DNA from: DATARH01 sp036268425 | GTDB taxonomy: Bacteria; Pseudomonadota; Alphaproteobacteria; ATCC43930; CGMCC-115725 | Direction: 5' to 3' | Length of the DNA stretch: 64,000 nt | Assembly (NCBI GenBank): GCA_036268425.1 | Contig: DATAUE010000179.1 | Coordinates: forward strand, 334,142 to 398,141 | Shown: positions 8,632 through 17,169 of the stretch, piece by piece | How the letters are laid out: every line of letters starts with the position of its first letter | Numbering within the stretch: the first letter of the stretch is position 1 | The notes under the pieces: generated by a model | Seen by the model: the letters and a program-made list of their open reading frames with translations, nothing else | Told to the model about the DNA's origin: nothing | Databases searched by the model: none | Program-made: the position numbers and the translations under genes

Positions 8632-9396
8632 CTAGACCCCGAGATAATCTTGCAATCTGGCAGATTTTTCGCCGAGTTCGGCATTGCCGATCATGTCGAT
8701 GACCCGGCCGTTTTCGACAACGTAATGGCGGTCGGCGATGGTCGCGGCAAATCGGAAGTTCTGCTCGACCAGCAGGATCGTAAAGCCTTTGTGCTTCAGC
8801 GTCTCGATGACCTGCCCGATCTGCTGCACGATGACCGGCGCCAGCCCTTCGGTCGGCTCGTCGAGCAGCAGCAGCTTGGCGCCGGTGCGCAGGATGCGGC
8901 CGATCGCCAGCATCTGCTGTTCGCCGCCCGATAATTTGGTGCCCTGGCTGCGCCGCCGCTCCGACAGGTTCGGGAAGATCGCGTAGATCTCGTCGACGCT
9001 CATGCCGCCGGGCCGCACCACCGGCGGCAGCATCAGGTTTTCCTCGACATCGAGGCTGGCAAAGATGCCGCGTTCTTCCGGGCAATACCCGACGCCGAGC
9101 CGCGCGACGCGGTTTGACGGCAAGCCCACGAGTTCGCTGCCCTGGTAGCGGATCGATCCGGTACGCTGCCCGACAATCCCCATGATCGCGCGCAACGTCG
9201 TCGTCTTGCCGGCGCCGTTGCGGCCAATGAGGGTCACAACCTCGCCCTCCGCGACCGTGAAATCCATACCGTGCAGGACGTGGGATTCGCCGTACCAGGC
9301 GTTGAGACGGGCAACCCGCAGCATGTCGCCCGGCAGCGTGTCGCCCGCCAGCGTTTCGCCCGTCAGCGTTTCGCCCGGGGCATCCGGCTCAGGCAT
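8632..9396 (-). CDS. livF: Branched-chain-type ABC importer ATPase, LivF family
   Basis: ABC ATPase with Walker A GRNGAGKTT, signature LSGGEQQML, Walker B LLLLDEP and the LivF-type H-loop region. With start ATG 9396 it has 254 residues and overlaps the livG stop by 8 bases, typical of coupling. The first 24 residues are an unusual extension built of GETLT-GETLA-GDTLP-GDML pentapeptides, encoded by four 15-bp tandem repeats (9319-9378). The family core starts at MLRVARLNAWYGESHVLHG, so ATG 9324 inside the last repeat is an alternative start. It energises uptake together with LivG. Confidence 0.92.
   Translation of the reverse strand: MPEPDAPGETLTGETLAGDTLPGDMLRVARLNAWYGESHVLHGMDFTVAEGEVVTLIGRNGAGKTTTLRAIMGIVGQRTGSIRYQGSELVGLPSNRVARLGVGYCPEERGIFASLDVEENLMLPPVVRPGGMSVDEIYAIFPNLSERRRSQGTKLSGGEQQMLAIGRILRTGAKLLLLDEPTEGLAPVIVQQIGQVIETLKHKGFTILLVEQNFRFAATIADRHYVVENGRVIDMIGNAELGEKSARLQDYLGV
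9319..9378. repeat. Four tandem 15-bp repeats inside the 5' end of livF
   Basis: Reading the plus strand, units CAGCATGTCGCCCGG, CAGCGTGTCGCCCGC, CAGCGTTTCGCCCGT and CAGCGTTTCGCCCGG follow one another without spacers. The unit length is a multiple of three, so copy-number change would keep the livF frame and only alter the length of the N-terminal extension. Confidence 0.9.
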
Positions 9397-10141
9397 GTCC
9401 GGTGCCGAGATAGGCTTCGACGACTTCGGGATGGCGCGATACCGCGGCGTAATCACCTTCGGCAAGGATGCGGCCGCGGGTCAGTACCGTGATCGTCTGT
9501 GACAGGTCGGCGACGACCGACAGATTGTGCTCGACCATCAGCACGGTGCGGTCGCGCGCCGCATCGCGGATCAGTGCCGAAACGCGGCTGATGTCGCCTT
9601 GCGCCAGCCCGGACATCGGCTCGTCCAGCAGCAGCATCTCCGGCTCGAGGGCAAGCGTCGTCGCGACTTCGAGCGCCCGCTTGCGGCCGTAGGACAATGC
9701 GACGGCCGGACTGTCCTCGAACCCGGCAAGCCCGACCGAGGCAAGTAATTCGTCGGCTCGCTGGTCGAGCCCGGCCAACGAGCGTTGCGAGCGCCAGAAA
9801 CAGAACGAGGTCCCGAGCCGTTGCTGCAATGCGACGCGCACATTCTCGCGCACGCTCAGATGCGGAAATACCGCCGAAATCTGAAATGACCGTACCAGCC
9901 CTTGCCGCGCCACGTCCGCCGGCCGCGCCCGGGTGATGTCGCGCCCGTTGTAAAAAATGCTTCCGGCACTAGGTTCGAGAAACTTGGTGAGCAGGTTGAA
10001 GACCGTGGTCTTGCCGGCGCCGTTGGGGCCGATCAGCGCATGGATCGTGCCGCGCTGGATTTTCAGGTCGATCCCCCGGACGGCCGAAAAGCCGCGAAAC
10101 TCCTTGGTCAGCCCGCGTGTTTCGAGGATCAGATCGGGCAA
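9389..10141 (-). CDS. livG: Branched-chain-type ABC importer ATPase, LivG family
   Basis: A 250-residue ABC ATPase with Walker A GPNGAGKTT, the LivG-type helical insert, signature LSYGRKRALEVA (a degenerate C-loop typical of LivG), Walker B MLLLDEPMSGLA and the H-loop VEHNLSVV. The start is TTG 10141, giving MPDLILETRGLTKEFRG, the usual beginning of the family; no ATG alternative exists. It is the first gene of the livG-F-binding protein-H-M transcription unit and overlaps livF. The promoter should lie in the 109 bases before the divergent hisI gene. Confidence 0.92.
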   Translation of the reverse strand: MPDLILETRGLTKEFRGFSAVRGIDLKIQRGTIHALIGPNGAGKTTVFNLLTKFLEPSAGSIFYNGRDITRARPADVARQGLVRSFQISAVFPHLSVRENVRVALQQRLGTSFCFWRSQRSLAGLDQRADELLASVGLAGFEDSPAVALSYGRKRALEVATTLALEPEMLLLDEPMSGLAQGDISRVSALIRDAARDRTVLMVEHNLSVVADLSQTITVLTRGRILAEGDYAAVSRHPEVVEAYLGTGHA

Positions 10142-10250
10142 TGTCCGCTACTCAACCGCCTTGTGTAAATCGCCGGGGCACCCTAATGCCAGGGCCGGCG
10201 GGCTGACAAGCGATTGCACCGAGGCTGATTTTCCCAGGAGGAGACGACCC

Positions 10251-10682
10251 GTGACCGCAACGACGCAGGCTTCTCAGGGACAGGCGATGGCCGGTGATGT
10301 CGCGCTTGATGCGATCAAATTCGACGCTGCTGGGCTGGTGCCGGCAATCGCCCAGCAGCACGACACCGGCGAGGTGCTGATGGTAGCCTGGATGAGCCGC
10401 GAATCACTGCGCCTGACGCTGGCGGAGAGGCAGGTGTGCTACTGGTCGCGGTCGCGCCGCGCGCTGTGGCGCAAAGGGGAGACATCAGGGCAGGTGCAGC
10501 GCCTCGTCGAGCTGCGCGTCGATTGCGACGGTGATACGCTGCTGCTGCTGGTCGACCAGGACGGTGTCGCTTGCCATACCGGCCGGCGCAACTGCTTTTT
10601 CCGCGCTTGGCGCGATAATTGCTGGACCGAGATCGCAGCGCCGGCAATCGACCCGGAAAAGCTCTACCCGTCCGGGGCTTGA
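10251..10682 (+). CDS. hisI: Phosphoribosyl-AMP cyclohydrolase
   Basis: A 143-residue enzyme that opens the purine ring of phosphoribosyl-AMP, the third step of histidine synthesis, in the cytoplasm. The diagnostic motifs are intact: WSRSRRALWRKGETSG, DCDGDTLLLLVDQ (metal-binding aspartates) and CHTGRRNCFF (zinc-binding cysteines). GTG 10251 is preferred, with AGGAGGAG 7 bases upstream; ATG 10287 is a weaker alternative. As commonly seen in alphaproteobacteria it is the stand-alone hisI form (no HisE fusion) and lies away from other his genes. It diverges from the liv operon. Confidence 0.95.
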   Translation: MTATTQASQGQAMAGDVALDAIKFDAAGLVPAIAQQHDTGEVLMVAWMSRESLRLTLAERQVCYWSRSRRALWRKGETSGQVQRLVELRVDCDGDTLLLLVDQDGVACHTGRRNCFFRAWRDNCWTEIAAPAIDPEKLYPSGA

Positions 10683-10812
10683 TCGCCGGTCGTCCGCGTC
10701 GGCACCAGTGACGCAAACGTGACCGCCAGACCGGCCGCGTGTGCATAAACGCGCCGTAGCGCGGCATCTGCGTCGCTGTCTCGAAGATGCTAGCCGGTGT
10801 AGCATATGGTTT

Positions 10813-12801
10813 ATGCGACATGGGAGGAGAGAATCGGCGCGACGCCGTCTCGCAGCGGTGCTGGCGGCGGATGTCGCCGGTTATTCGCGGCTGATGGAGG
10901 AAGACGAAGATCGCACTCTTGGGCGGCTGCGCCAGATCCGCCGAGAAATCGCCGACCCCAAAATTACGGCATCGGGCGGCCGCATCGTCAAGAATACCGG
11001 CGACGGCCTTCTGGTTGAATTCGCCAGCGTTGTCGATGCGCTGCGCTGTGCCGTCGACATGCAGCGCGCGATCGCCGACGGCAATGCCACGACGCCGCCC
11101 GCCCGCCGCGTCGAATTTCGCATGGGTCTCAATCTCGGCGACATCATCGTCGATGACCACGACATCTTCGGCGACGGCGTCAATATCGCCGCGCGCCTCG
11201 AAGCGCTCGCCGAGCCGGGCGGGCTGTGCATTTCGGGCGCTGTCCGCGACCACACGCACGATCGGCTGCCTTACGTCTTCGAGGATCGCGGTGAGCAGCA
11301 GGTAAAGAATTTGGTGCGCCCGCTGCACGTTTATGCCATGTCGCCGCAGGCGATCGGCGCGGCCGAAGTCGTCGACCCGCCAGCCCCGTCGGCAAGCCGG
11401 CACAGCCACGCCACGCGCTATCGCCGTGCCGCTCAAGCGATGGCGATCGCGGCAGCGATTGTGGCTATCGGCGGCTTATGGTGGCGTTTCGGCGATGCTC
11501 TGACGAAGGCAACCGGCACCTTGCCGGCCACCGCCGCGCCAGTCGCCGGCCTGATACGCGGCCCCGGCCCGAGCGCGTCGGGAGTGCCGCGGCTGTCGAT
11601 CATTGTATTGCCGTTCGAGAACCTGTCGCACAACCCGGACCAGGATTATTTTGCCGATGCGATCACCGAGGATCTGACAACCGACCTGTCGCGGATCGCC
11701 GGCAGCTTTGTGATCGCCCGCAACACCGCCTTCACCTACAAGGGCATCCCGGTTGATGTGAAACAGCTCGGGCGCGATCTCGGCGTCCATTACGTGCTCG
11801 AAGGCAGCGTCCGGCGGCTCGGCGATCAGGTGCAGGTCAACGTGCAGCTGATTGACACCGGCAGTGGCGCGCATGTCTGGGCCGACCGGTTCGAGACTGA
11901 TCGGCGCAACCTGACCGAGGCCCAGCGCGAAATCACCGGGCGGCTCGCCCGTACCCTCAATCTCGAACTGGTACAGGCGGTCGGCCGCAAGATCGAGGAG
12001 GAGGGCGCGGTCAACCCCGATGCGCAGGATCTGGTGATGCGCGGCTGGGCGCTGTATCAGCGCGCCCAGGCCGCCGAAAGCCGCGAGGCCGCAAAAAAGG
12101 CGTTCGAACAGGCGCTGACGATCGATCCGAAATCCTACGATGCCAAGCTCGGCATCGCGTCGGTCCTGGTGATTAAGCTCGCGGGCGGCACCAGCAAGCT
12201 TCCGGAAAACGATGAGGCGCAGGCCGAGCATCTGTTGAATGAACTTCTGGAGCACGACCCCAACCGCTCGCAGCTGCATGCGACGATTGCCCTGCTGCGG
12301 CGGGTACAGAACCGCCTGCCGGAATCGCGCTTTGAACTGCAGCGTGCAATCGAGCTCGACCCGAACAATGCCATCGCCTACGGCCAACTTGGCGTCACGC
12401 TGATCTATCTGGGCGAACCGGCGGCGGCGATTCCGCTCGAGGAAAAGCGCATCCGCCTCAACCCCAACGACCCGAATATTGCGCTGGCCTACTGGTCGCT
12501 GGGCTTGTCGCACCTGTTGCTCGGCCATTACGACGCGGCGATCGATTGGCTGACTAAGGCGGCAGCAGCCAATCCGCGGGTTTATTATTTTTATCTCGAC
12601 CTGGCGGCGGCGCTGGCCCTGCGCGGCGACGTCAATGCCGGACAGGTGGCGCTCGCCGAAGCGCTGCACCTGAAGCCCGACATCAATTCGATCAGCCGCC
12701 AGCATGCCCGCTGGGCCTATACCAACAACCCCGCCTACCGCGTCCTCGCCGAGAAAACCGTCGATCTCGGCCTCCGGCAGGCGGGTTTCCCGGAGGAGTA
12801 A
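10813..12801 (+). CDS. Class III adenylate/guanylate cyclase with TolB-like region and TPRs
   Basis: A 662-residue protein. Residues 12-175 form a class III cyclase domain with the metal aspartates D20 (LAADVAGYS) and D64 (KNTGDGLL) and the transition-state pair N124/R128 (DGVNIAARL), so it should be catalytically competent. One membrane helix lies at about 208-226. A TolB-like segment (VLPFENLSHNPDQDYFADAI) follows from about 265, and the C-terminal part carries tetratricopeptide repeats (VINP/AL-rich, about 430-640). The frame is open from 10741, but ATG 10813 gives the normal start. Alphaproteobacteria carry many paralogs of this architecture; the sensed signal is unknown. It is not in an obvious operon. 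Confidence 0.9.
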   Translation: MRHGRRESARRRLAAVLAADVAGYSRLMEEDEDRTLGRLRQIRREIADPKITASGGRIVKNTGDGLLVEFASVVDALRCAVDMQRAIADGNATTPPARRVEFRMGLNLGDIIVDDHDIFGDGVNIAARLEALAEPGGLCISGAVRDHTHDRLPYVFEDRGEQQVKNLVRPLHVYAMSPQAIGAAEVVDPPAPSASRHSHATRYRRAAQAMAIAAAIVAIGGLWWRFGDALTKATGTLPATAAPVAGLIRGPGPSASGVPRLSIIVLPFENLSHNPDQDYFADAITEDLTTDLSRIAGSFVIARNTAFTYKGIPVDVKQLGRDLGVHYVLEGSVRRLGDQVQVNVQLIDTGSGAHVWADRFETDRRNLTEAQREITGRLARTLNLELVQAVGRKIEEEGAVNPDAQDLVMRGWALYQRAQAAESREAAKKAFEQALTIDPKSYDAKLGIASVLVIKLAGGTSKLPENDEAQAEHLLNELLEHDPNRSQLHATIALLRRVQNRLPESRFELQRAIELDPNNAIAYGQLGVTLIYLGEPAAAIPLEEKRIRLNPNDPNIALAYWSLGLSHLLLGHYDAAIDWLTKAAAANPRVYYFYLDLAAALALRGDVNAGQVALAEALHLKPDINSISRQHARWAYTNNPAYRVLAEKTVDLGLRQAGFPEE

Positions 12802-12825
12802 GAGCTTTCCTTCGTTGATGCCGAT

Positions 12826-12844
12826 GTTATAATTATGTAATAAC
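12826..12844. promoter_or_regulatory. Candidate mazE operator (inverted repeat GTTAT-N9-ATAAC)
   Basis: A 5+5 base inverted repeat with a 9-base spacer overlaps a TATAAT box (12828-12833) 27 bases before the mazE start. MazE-type antitoxins usually bind AT-rich palindromes that overlap their own promoter. No convincing -35 box was found at the normal distance, so this is a suggestion only. Confidence 0.35.
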
Positions 12845-12860
12845 GATTGAAGGTTATCCA

Positions 12861-13115
12861 ATGCGGACGGCGTTGCGTAAACTCGGCAATTCATCCGGGG
12901 TTATCCTGCCGAAATCCCTCCTCGATGAGGCTGGCATAACCACCGGCAGCATCGTCGACGTGGCCTTTGTTGAAGGGCGAATCATTCTCGTTCCGGTCAC
13001 GCGGAACGTACGCTCGGGCTGGGCGGCGGCATCGAAGGAGATCGCCGAGGCGGCGGACGATACCTTCGCATGGTCGGAGTTTGGCAATAGCGGGGATGAG
13101 ACCCTGGAATGGTGA
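12861..13115 (+). CDS. mazE: MazE-like antitoxin (AbrB/SpoVT fold)
   Basis: An 84-residue protein with an N-terminal swapped-hairpin AbrB domain (residues 1-48: RKLGNSSGVILPKSLLDEAG) and an acidic, tryptophan-containing C-terminal tail (residues 55-84) of the kind that wraps around and neutralises MazF. GAAGG lies 8 bases before ATG 12861. The stop overlaps the start of the mazF-like gene by 7 bases, the usual arrangement of a type II toxin-antitoxin pair. It should bind its own promoter and repress the operon together with the toxin. Confidence 0.88.
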   Translation: MRTALRKLGNSSGVILPKSLLDEAGITTGSIVDVAFVEGRIILVPVTRNVRSGWAAASKEIAEAADDTFAWSEFGNSGDETLEW

Positions 13116-13444
13116 TGACTCCGAGCGTCCAGCGGGGCGACATTTGGCTTGCTGCGCTTGATCCGACGATCGGCTCCGAAATCCAAAAAACTCGGCCGTG
13201 TGTCGTGATTTCGCCACCGGAAATTCACGATTATCTGCGGACCGTTACTGTCGCTCCGATGACGACCGGCAGCCGCCTGGCCCCCTACCGCATTCCGTTG
13301 CGGTTTGCCGGCAAAACCGGGCTGATTTTGCTCGATCAGTTGCGCACGCTCGACCGGCAGCGACTGGTGCGCCGCCTCGGCGCGGTCAGCGCCGGTTCGC
13401 TGCGCGCAACGCTGGCCGCGCTGCGCGAAATGTTTGCCGAATAG
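13109..13444 (+). CDS. mazF: MazF/PemK-type endoribonuclease toxin
   Basis: A 111-residue protein of the MazF/PemK/CcdB fold. The N-terminal block RGDIWLAALDPTIGSEIQKTRP carries the family's active-site arginine region, and the VTVAPMTT segment supplies the conserved Thr/Ser. The DQLRTLDRQRL stretch is the C-terminal signature. It cleaves RNA at short sequence motifs and is held inactive by the upstream MazE-like antitoxin. It appears intact. GTG/ATG choice: ATG 13109 overlaps mazE by 7 bases. Three bases separate its stop from the convergent HisD-family gene. Confidence 0.9.
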   Translation: MVMTPSVQRGDIWLAALDPTIGSEIQKTRPCVVISPPEIHDYLRTVTVAPMTTGSRLAPYRIPLRFAGKTGLILLDQLRTLDRQRLVRRLGAVSAGSLRATLAALREMFAE

Positions 13445-13447
13445 CCG

Positions 13448-14740
13448 CTATTCCGCGGCGTTTCTGCCGCCGTAGCGGCGGACCCGCAGATCGGCCTGCT
13501 CCTTGTGGCCCCAGAAACGTTCGATGGCGCAGAGGCGGCTGCAATACTCGCCGACCATCGCGCTCGCCTGCGGGGTGCGGACTTCCTGGTAGGTGCAGGT
13601 CTTGAGGAACTTGCCGACCCACAGCCCGCCAGTATAGCGCGCCGCCCCCTTGGTCGGCAACGTGTGGTTGGTGCCGATGACCTTGTCGCCAAAGGAGACA
13701 TTGGTTTCGGGGCCGAGAAACAGCGCGCCGTAATTGCGCAGCCGGTCGAGATAGCGGCGCGGTTCGCGGGTCAGCACCTCGACATGCTCGGCGGCGATGC
13801 GGTCGGCTTCGGCGATCATCTCGGCCTCGCCGGCGCACAAGATGATTTCGCCGTAATCGCGCCATGCGACGCTCGCAACATCGGCCGTGCGCAACACGGT
13901 TAGTTGCCGCGCCACCTCGGCGATCGTGTCGTGCGCCAGTTTTTCCGAAGTGGTCAGCAGGATTGCCGGCGAGGTCGGGCCATGCTCGGCTTGGCCAAGC
14001 AGGTCGGTGGCGCACATTTCGGCGTCGGCACTGTCATCGGCGATGACCAGGATTTCGGTCGGACCGGCAAACAGATCGATACCGACCTTGCCGTAAAGCT
14101 GGCGCTTTGCCTCGGCGACATAGGCGTTGCCGGGGCCGACCAGCATGTCGACCGGCTGGAACGTCTCGGTGCCGACCCCCATTGCGGCGACCGCCTGTAC
14201 CCCGCCCAGCACATGGATTTCGTCGGCGCCACCGAGATACATCGCCGCGATCGTCTCCGGATGCGGCCCGCCCTGGTTCGGCGGGGTGCAGGCAGTGATG
14301 TGCGTGACCCCGGCCACTCTGGCGGTGACGATCGACATATGCGCCGAGGCGACCATCGGATAGCGCCCTCCGGGCACATAGCAGCCGACCTTGCCGACCG
14401 GAATGTGGCGATGGCCGAGAAACACCCCCGGCAAGGTCTCGACCTCGACATCCCGGAGCGAGGCGCGCTGGATCTCGGCGAAATTGCGGATCTGCTGCTG
14501 TGCGAATTTGATGTCGTCGATCGTCTGCGCCGGCACCTGTGCGACGAGGGCCTTCACGTCGCTGTCGGACAGCCGAAAGCTCGCCGGCGACCATTTGTCG
14601 AATCGCTCCGACAAATCGCGCACGGCGGCATCGCCGCGTCTCCGCACATCGGCGATGATGCCCTCAACCGTCGCGCGCGTCTTGGCATCGGCCTCGTCCT
14701 GCTGCCCGGCAAGCGCGGCGGTCTTGATGTGGCGCGGCAT
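13448..14740 (-). CDS. HisD-family NAD-dependent dehydrogenase, probably not biosynthetic
   Basis: A 430-residue histidinol dehydrogenase-family protein. The GPGNAYVAEAKRQLYGKVGID block, the AEHVEVLT segment with Glu-His, and the GTNHTLPT motif are conserved. The CYVPGGRYPMVASAHM stretch and the GGLWVGKFLKTCTYQEV segment resemble sulfopropanediol dehydrogenase (HpsN)-type paralogs more than biosynthetic HisD, which I recall as having different residues there. ATG 14740 has a GGAGGAGA ribosome site; the open frame begins earlier at 14791. There is no other his gene besides hisI 2.8 kb away on the opposite strand, so this may be a catabolic dehydrogenase. Confidence 0.85.
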   Translation of the reverse strand: MPRHIKTAALAGQQDEADAKTRATVEGIIADVRRRGDAAVRDLSERFDKWSPASFRLSDSDVKALVAQVPAQTIDDIKFAQQQIRNFAEIQRASLRDVEVETLPGVFLGHRHIPVGKVGCYVPGGRYPMVASAHMSIVTARVAGVTHITACTPPNQGGPHPETIAAMYLGGADEIHVLGGVQAVAAMGVGTETFQPVDMLVGPGNAYVAEAKRQLYGKVGIDLFAGPTEILVIADDSADAEMCATDLLGQAEHGPTSPAILLTTSEKLAHDTIAEVARQLTVLRTADVASVAWRDYGEIILCAGEAEMIAEADRIAAEHVEVLTREPRRYLDRLRNYGALFLGPETNVSFGDKVIGTNHTLPTKGAARYTGGLWVGKFLKTCTYQEVRTPQASAMVGEYCSRLCAIERFWGHKEQADLRVRRYGGRNAAE

Positions 14741-14925
14741 TGCAGTCTCCTCCGCTGTAGGACGCTTCGTCGAGCCGGCGCTGCGGCTCACCCAGCCCAG
14801 GGCTTACGTTATCGGCGGCATTAAGAAAAGCTCGTCATGCCGAGAGTTTGATGCAAAATACCCGATAGCGGGCGCCGCGCAAAAACGCGCGCCGGGCGGA
14901 TACTCTGATTGATGTTCGCTCCCGC

Positions 14926-15015
14926 GGATGGGTGGCCGAGCGGTTTAAGGCACCGGTCTTGAAAACCGGCGTGGGGGCGACCTCACCGTGGGTTCGAATC
15001 CCACCCCATCCGCCA
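14926..15015 (+). tRNA. tRNA-Ser (anticodon TGA)
   Basis: A 90-nt class II tRNA with a complete cloverleaf. Acceptor stem GGATGGG (14926-14932) pairs with CCCATCC (15005-15011), followed by discriminator G and an encoded CCA. The D arm is GCCGAGCGGTTTAAGGC, the anticodon arm CCGGTCTTGAAAACCGG has TGA in the loop, a long variable arm follows, and the T arm contains GGTTCGAATCC. Its 3' end is overlapped on the other strand by the tail of a serine recombinase gene, indicating use as an integration site. Confidence 0.97.
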
Positions 15016-16615
15016 CTTCAGAACAGAACTGCGAACGCCGGCCGTAGCCGGCTTTACGCCGGCCGCGGCCGTCAGCGTCTGAAGCAAATTGCTTTTCGAG
15101 CCGATGATGCGGACCTCGCGATCCGCGACCTCGACGCGCTGGGCGAGCGCGCGGAGATGGTCGCGGCGATAGCCGCCGCCGTTGATCCTGATCCGCTCGC
15201 GGGCCGTCCTGGCGAATCTCTGGACCATGGCCGGTGTGACGGCTTGCTGGCCTGACGACTCCAGCATCGCGGCGGCACGCGCGGCATCGGCTTGCGCCTG
15301 GTCCCGGATCGCCTTGAGGCTCGCGATGCGCTCCTTCAGAGCCGGGTCGTCGAGATCGGCGACGCCGGCCTCGATCGCTTCATAGAGCCGTTTCAGCCGC
15401 AGGTCGGTCTCGGCCGCCCGTTTGTTCAGTTCGGCGATGTGCTCGCGGCAGCGCTCAGCCCGCTCCTGCCGGCGGTCGAGAACGGACGCCAATATTTCCT
15501 CGAGCCGCTCCGACTGGAGCAAACGGTCGGCGATGTGCTCCGCGACCAGGCTGTCCAGCTTCTCCATCGGGATCGATCGGCCTTTGCAGCCCGCCTCGCC
15601 CTGACGCGCCTTGATCGAGCAGGTGTATACCATACCGCCCTCCCTTCCCGGTCCTGAGCGTCATGGCGCCGCCGCAGGCGGCGCAAAAGCAGATGCCGGT
15701 AAGGAGGGTTGGGCCGCTGACAACGCGCGCCGGCGTGACTTTCGGATTGCGGGCGCGGAGATGCGCCTGCACGGCATCGAACGTCGCCTGATCGATCAGC
15801 GGCGGTACCTCGACGGAGACGATTTCGCTCGCAGGTTTGAGCGTCTTGTTCTTGGCGCGCTTATTGAACTCGTGCCGGCCGACATAGGTTGTCCGGGTCA
15901 GGATACGATGAACCTGGCCGATGCCCCAGCGCCCGCCGTCGCGGGTGAAGATGCGATGCTGGTTGAGATAAACGGCAATGTTCTTGACACCCATCGGGCC
16001 GTTCATGCCGTCGCCCTCTAAGGCGAGCCGATAGATGAGCCGGATCGTGTCTGCGTGCAGCGGATCGATTTCCAGCTTCTTCTTGACCTTCGCGCCGCGC
16101 TGCTCGGCCGCAACGACGCGGTAGCCGATCGGCGGCAGGGAGCCGTTCCAGAAGCCCTGCCGAGCATTTTCCTTCAGAGCACGGAGGACGTGCTTGGCGT
16201 TCTCCTTCGACTGATATTCGTCGAACAGCGCCATGATCTGCCGCATCATGACGTGCATCGGATCGTCGCCTATCTCCTGCGTGATCGAGACGAGCCGAAC
16301 GCCGTTCTTGGCGAGCTTACGGACGTAGAACTCAAGCTCGAAGTGATCTCGGAAGAACCGCGAGAAGCTGTGGACGATGACGATATCGAACGGCGCGGGG
16401 TTGTTCGTGCCCGCCTCGATCATGCGCTGGAACTCGGGGCGTCGATCGTTCGTGGCGGATGCACCGGGCTCGACGTAGGTCTCAATGAGCTGGTAGCCGC
16501 GCGATGCACAATACGCCTCGCCCTGACGCTTCTGATCGGGAATCGAGACATCATGCTCGGCCTGCCGCGCCGTCGAGACGCGCAAGTAAAGGGCGGCGCG
16601 CAACGGCACGGTCAT
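14983..16615 (-). pseudogene. Large serine recombinase, frameshifted
   Basis: Resolvase-family site-specific recombinase. The N-terminal catalytic domain has nucleophile Ser14 in LYLRVSTARQ and the usual arginine-rich helices. A recombinase domain follows at about 160-270, then a zinc-ribbon start CFCAACGGAM. After RTGKGGRYG (about 15630) the frame breaks. The rest of the zinc ribbon (VYTCSIKARQGEAGCKGRSI) and a long coiled coil continue in another frame to 14983. A one-base gain or two-base loss at TATGGTATACACC explains this. The last residues (GWDSNPR) are encoded antisense within tRNA-Ser. Probably inactive unless the shift is a sequencing error or the halves are co-expressed. Confidence 0.88.
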
Positions 16616-16633
16616 CGCGATTGTCCTCTCAAA

Positions 16634-16852
16634 TCATCGGCACGGCCCGAACAGTTCACCGAACAATTCGCCGAACCATGCTTCGAACACGTCGAGCTCG
16701 GCGTCAGTGATCGGCACGGGATCGGGCCAATCGTCCGTGACGGCCCACGCCGAGAGGTCGTGCTTCGCCGGCCGACCGATGCGAGGCCAAGGCTTGATCG
16801 GAATGTAAAGGTCATCGGGCAAAATACCCAGACTCGCGCGCGGTCGAGACAT
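16634..16852 (-). CDS. Small hypothetical protein upstream of the recombinase
   Basis: A 72-residue acidic protein, rich in Trp, Pro and Phe, of unknown function. It has no signal peptide or membrane helix, and ends in a FGELFGELFG repeat. It ends 18 bases before the recombinase start on the same strand, so the two are probably co-transcribed; small acidic proteins in this position are common in integrative elements and could be accessory or excision factors, but I do not recognise a named family. The N terminus begins MSRPRASLGILPDDLYIPIK. Confidence 0.55.
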   Translation of the reverse strand: MSRPRASLGILPDDLYIPIKPWPRIGRPAKHDLSAWAVTDDWPDPVPITDAELDVFEAWFGELFGELFGPCR

Positions 16853-17169
16853 CCCTTCAGCATCGCGCCACGTGTCTCCTGGATGAACGGCCGATCTCTA
16901 TCCCAAAGCCCCCTTCCTCGTCCCGGCCGTCTCGCGGCGTAGTTGGATAGCGGTCTCCACGTTGATATGATTGACGTTTTGGTCAAGATGTATGGCAAGG
17001 GCTTTCTGACGGATGGCCGAAAAGCTCAATCATTCCAATCCACTGCGCGCGCCGGATGGCGTCGCTTTTCCCTTGCCGTCCCAGAAGAGCTAAGAGAGCG
17101 GACACTGGTGCGGCCATAAGCGAGCCGGTGTGCTGGAATTGCGACACCATTCCTGCGAGAGTCGGCGCC
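16853..17169. other. Intergenic region of the tRNA-Ser element
   Basis: About 317 bases between the divergent small gene and the frameshifted unknown gene. Only an antisense open frame (16983-17333, minus) crosses it, with no recognisable motif. It presumably contains the promoters of both flanking units. I saw no tRNA 3'-end duplicate here. Confidence 0.5.

Noticed and set aside
10251..14740. A histidine operon from hisI and the HisD-family gene
   Set aside because: The two genes are on opposite strands, separated by a cyclase and a toxin-antitoxin pair, and the HisD-family member looks like a non-biosynthetic paralog.
14983..15633. Separate 216-residue gene starting MVYTCSIKARQGEAG
   Set aside because: The sequence continues the zinc ribbon and coiled coil of the serine recombinase; it is the frameshifted C-terminal half, not an independent gene.
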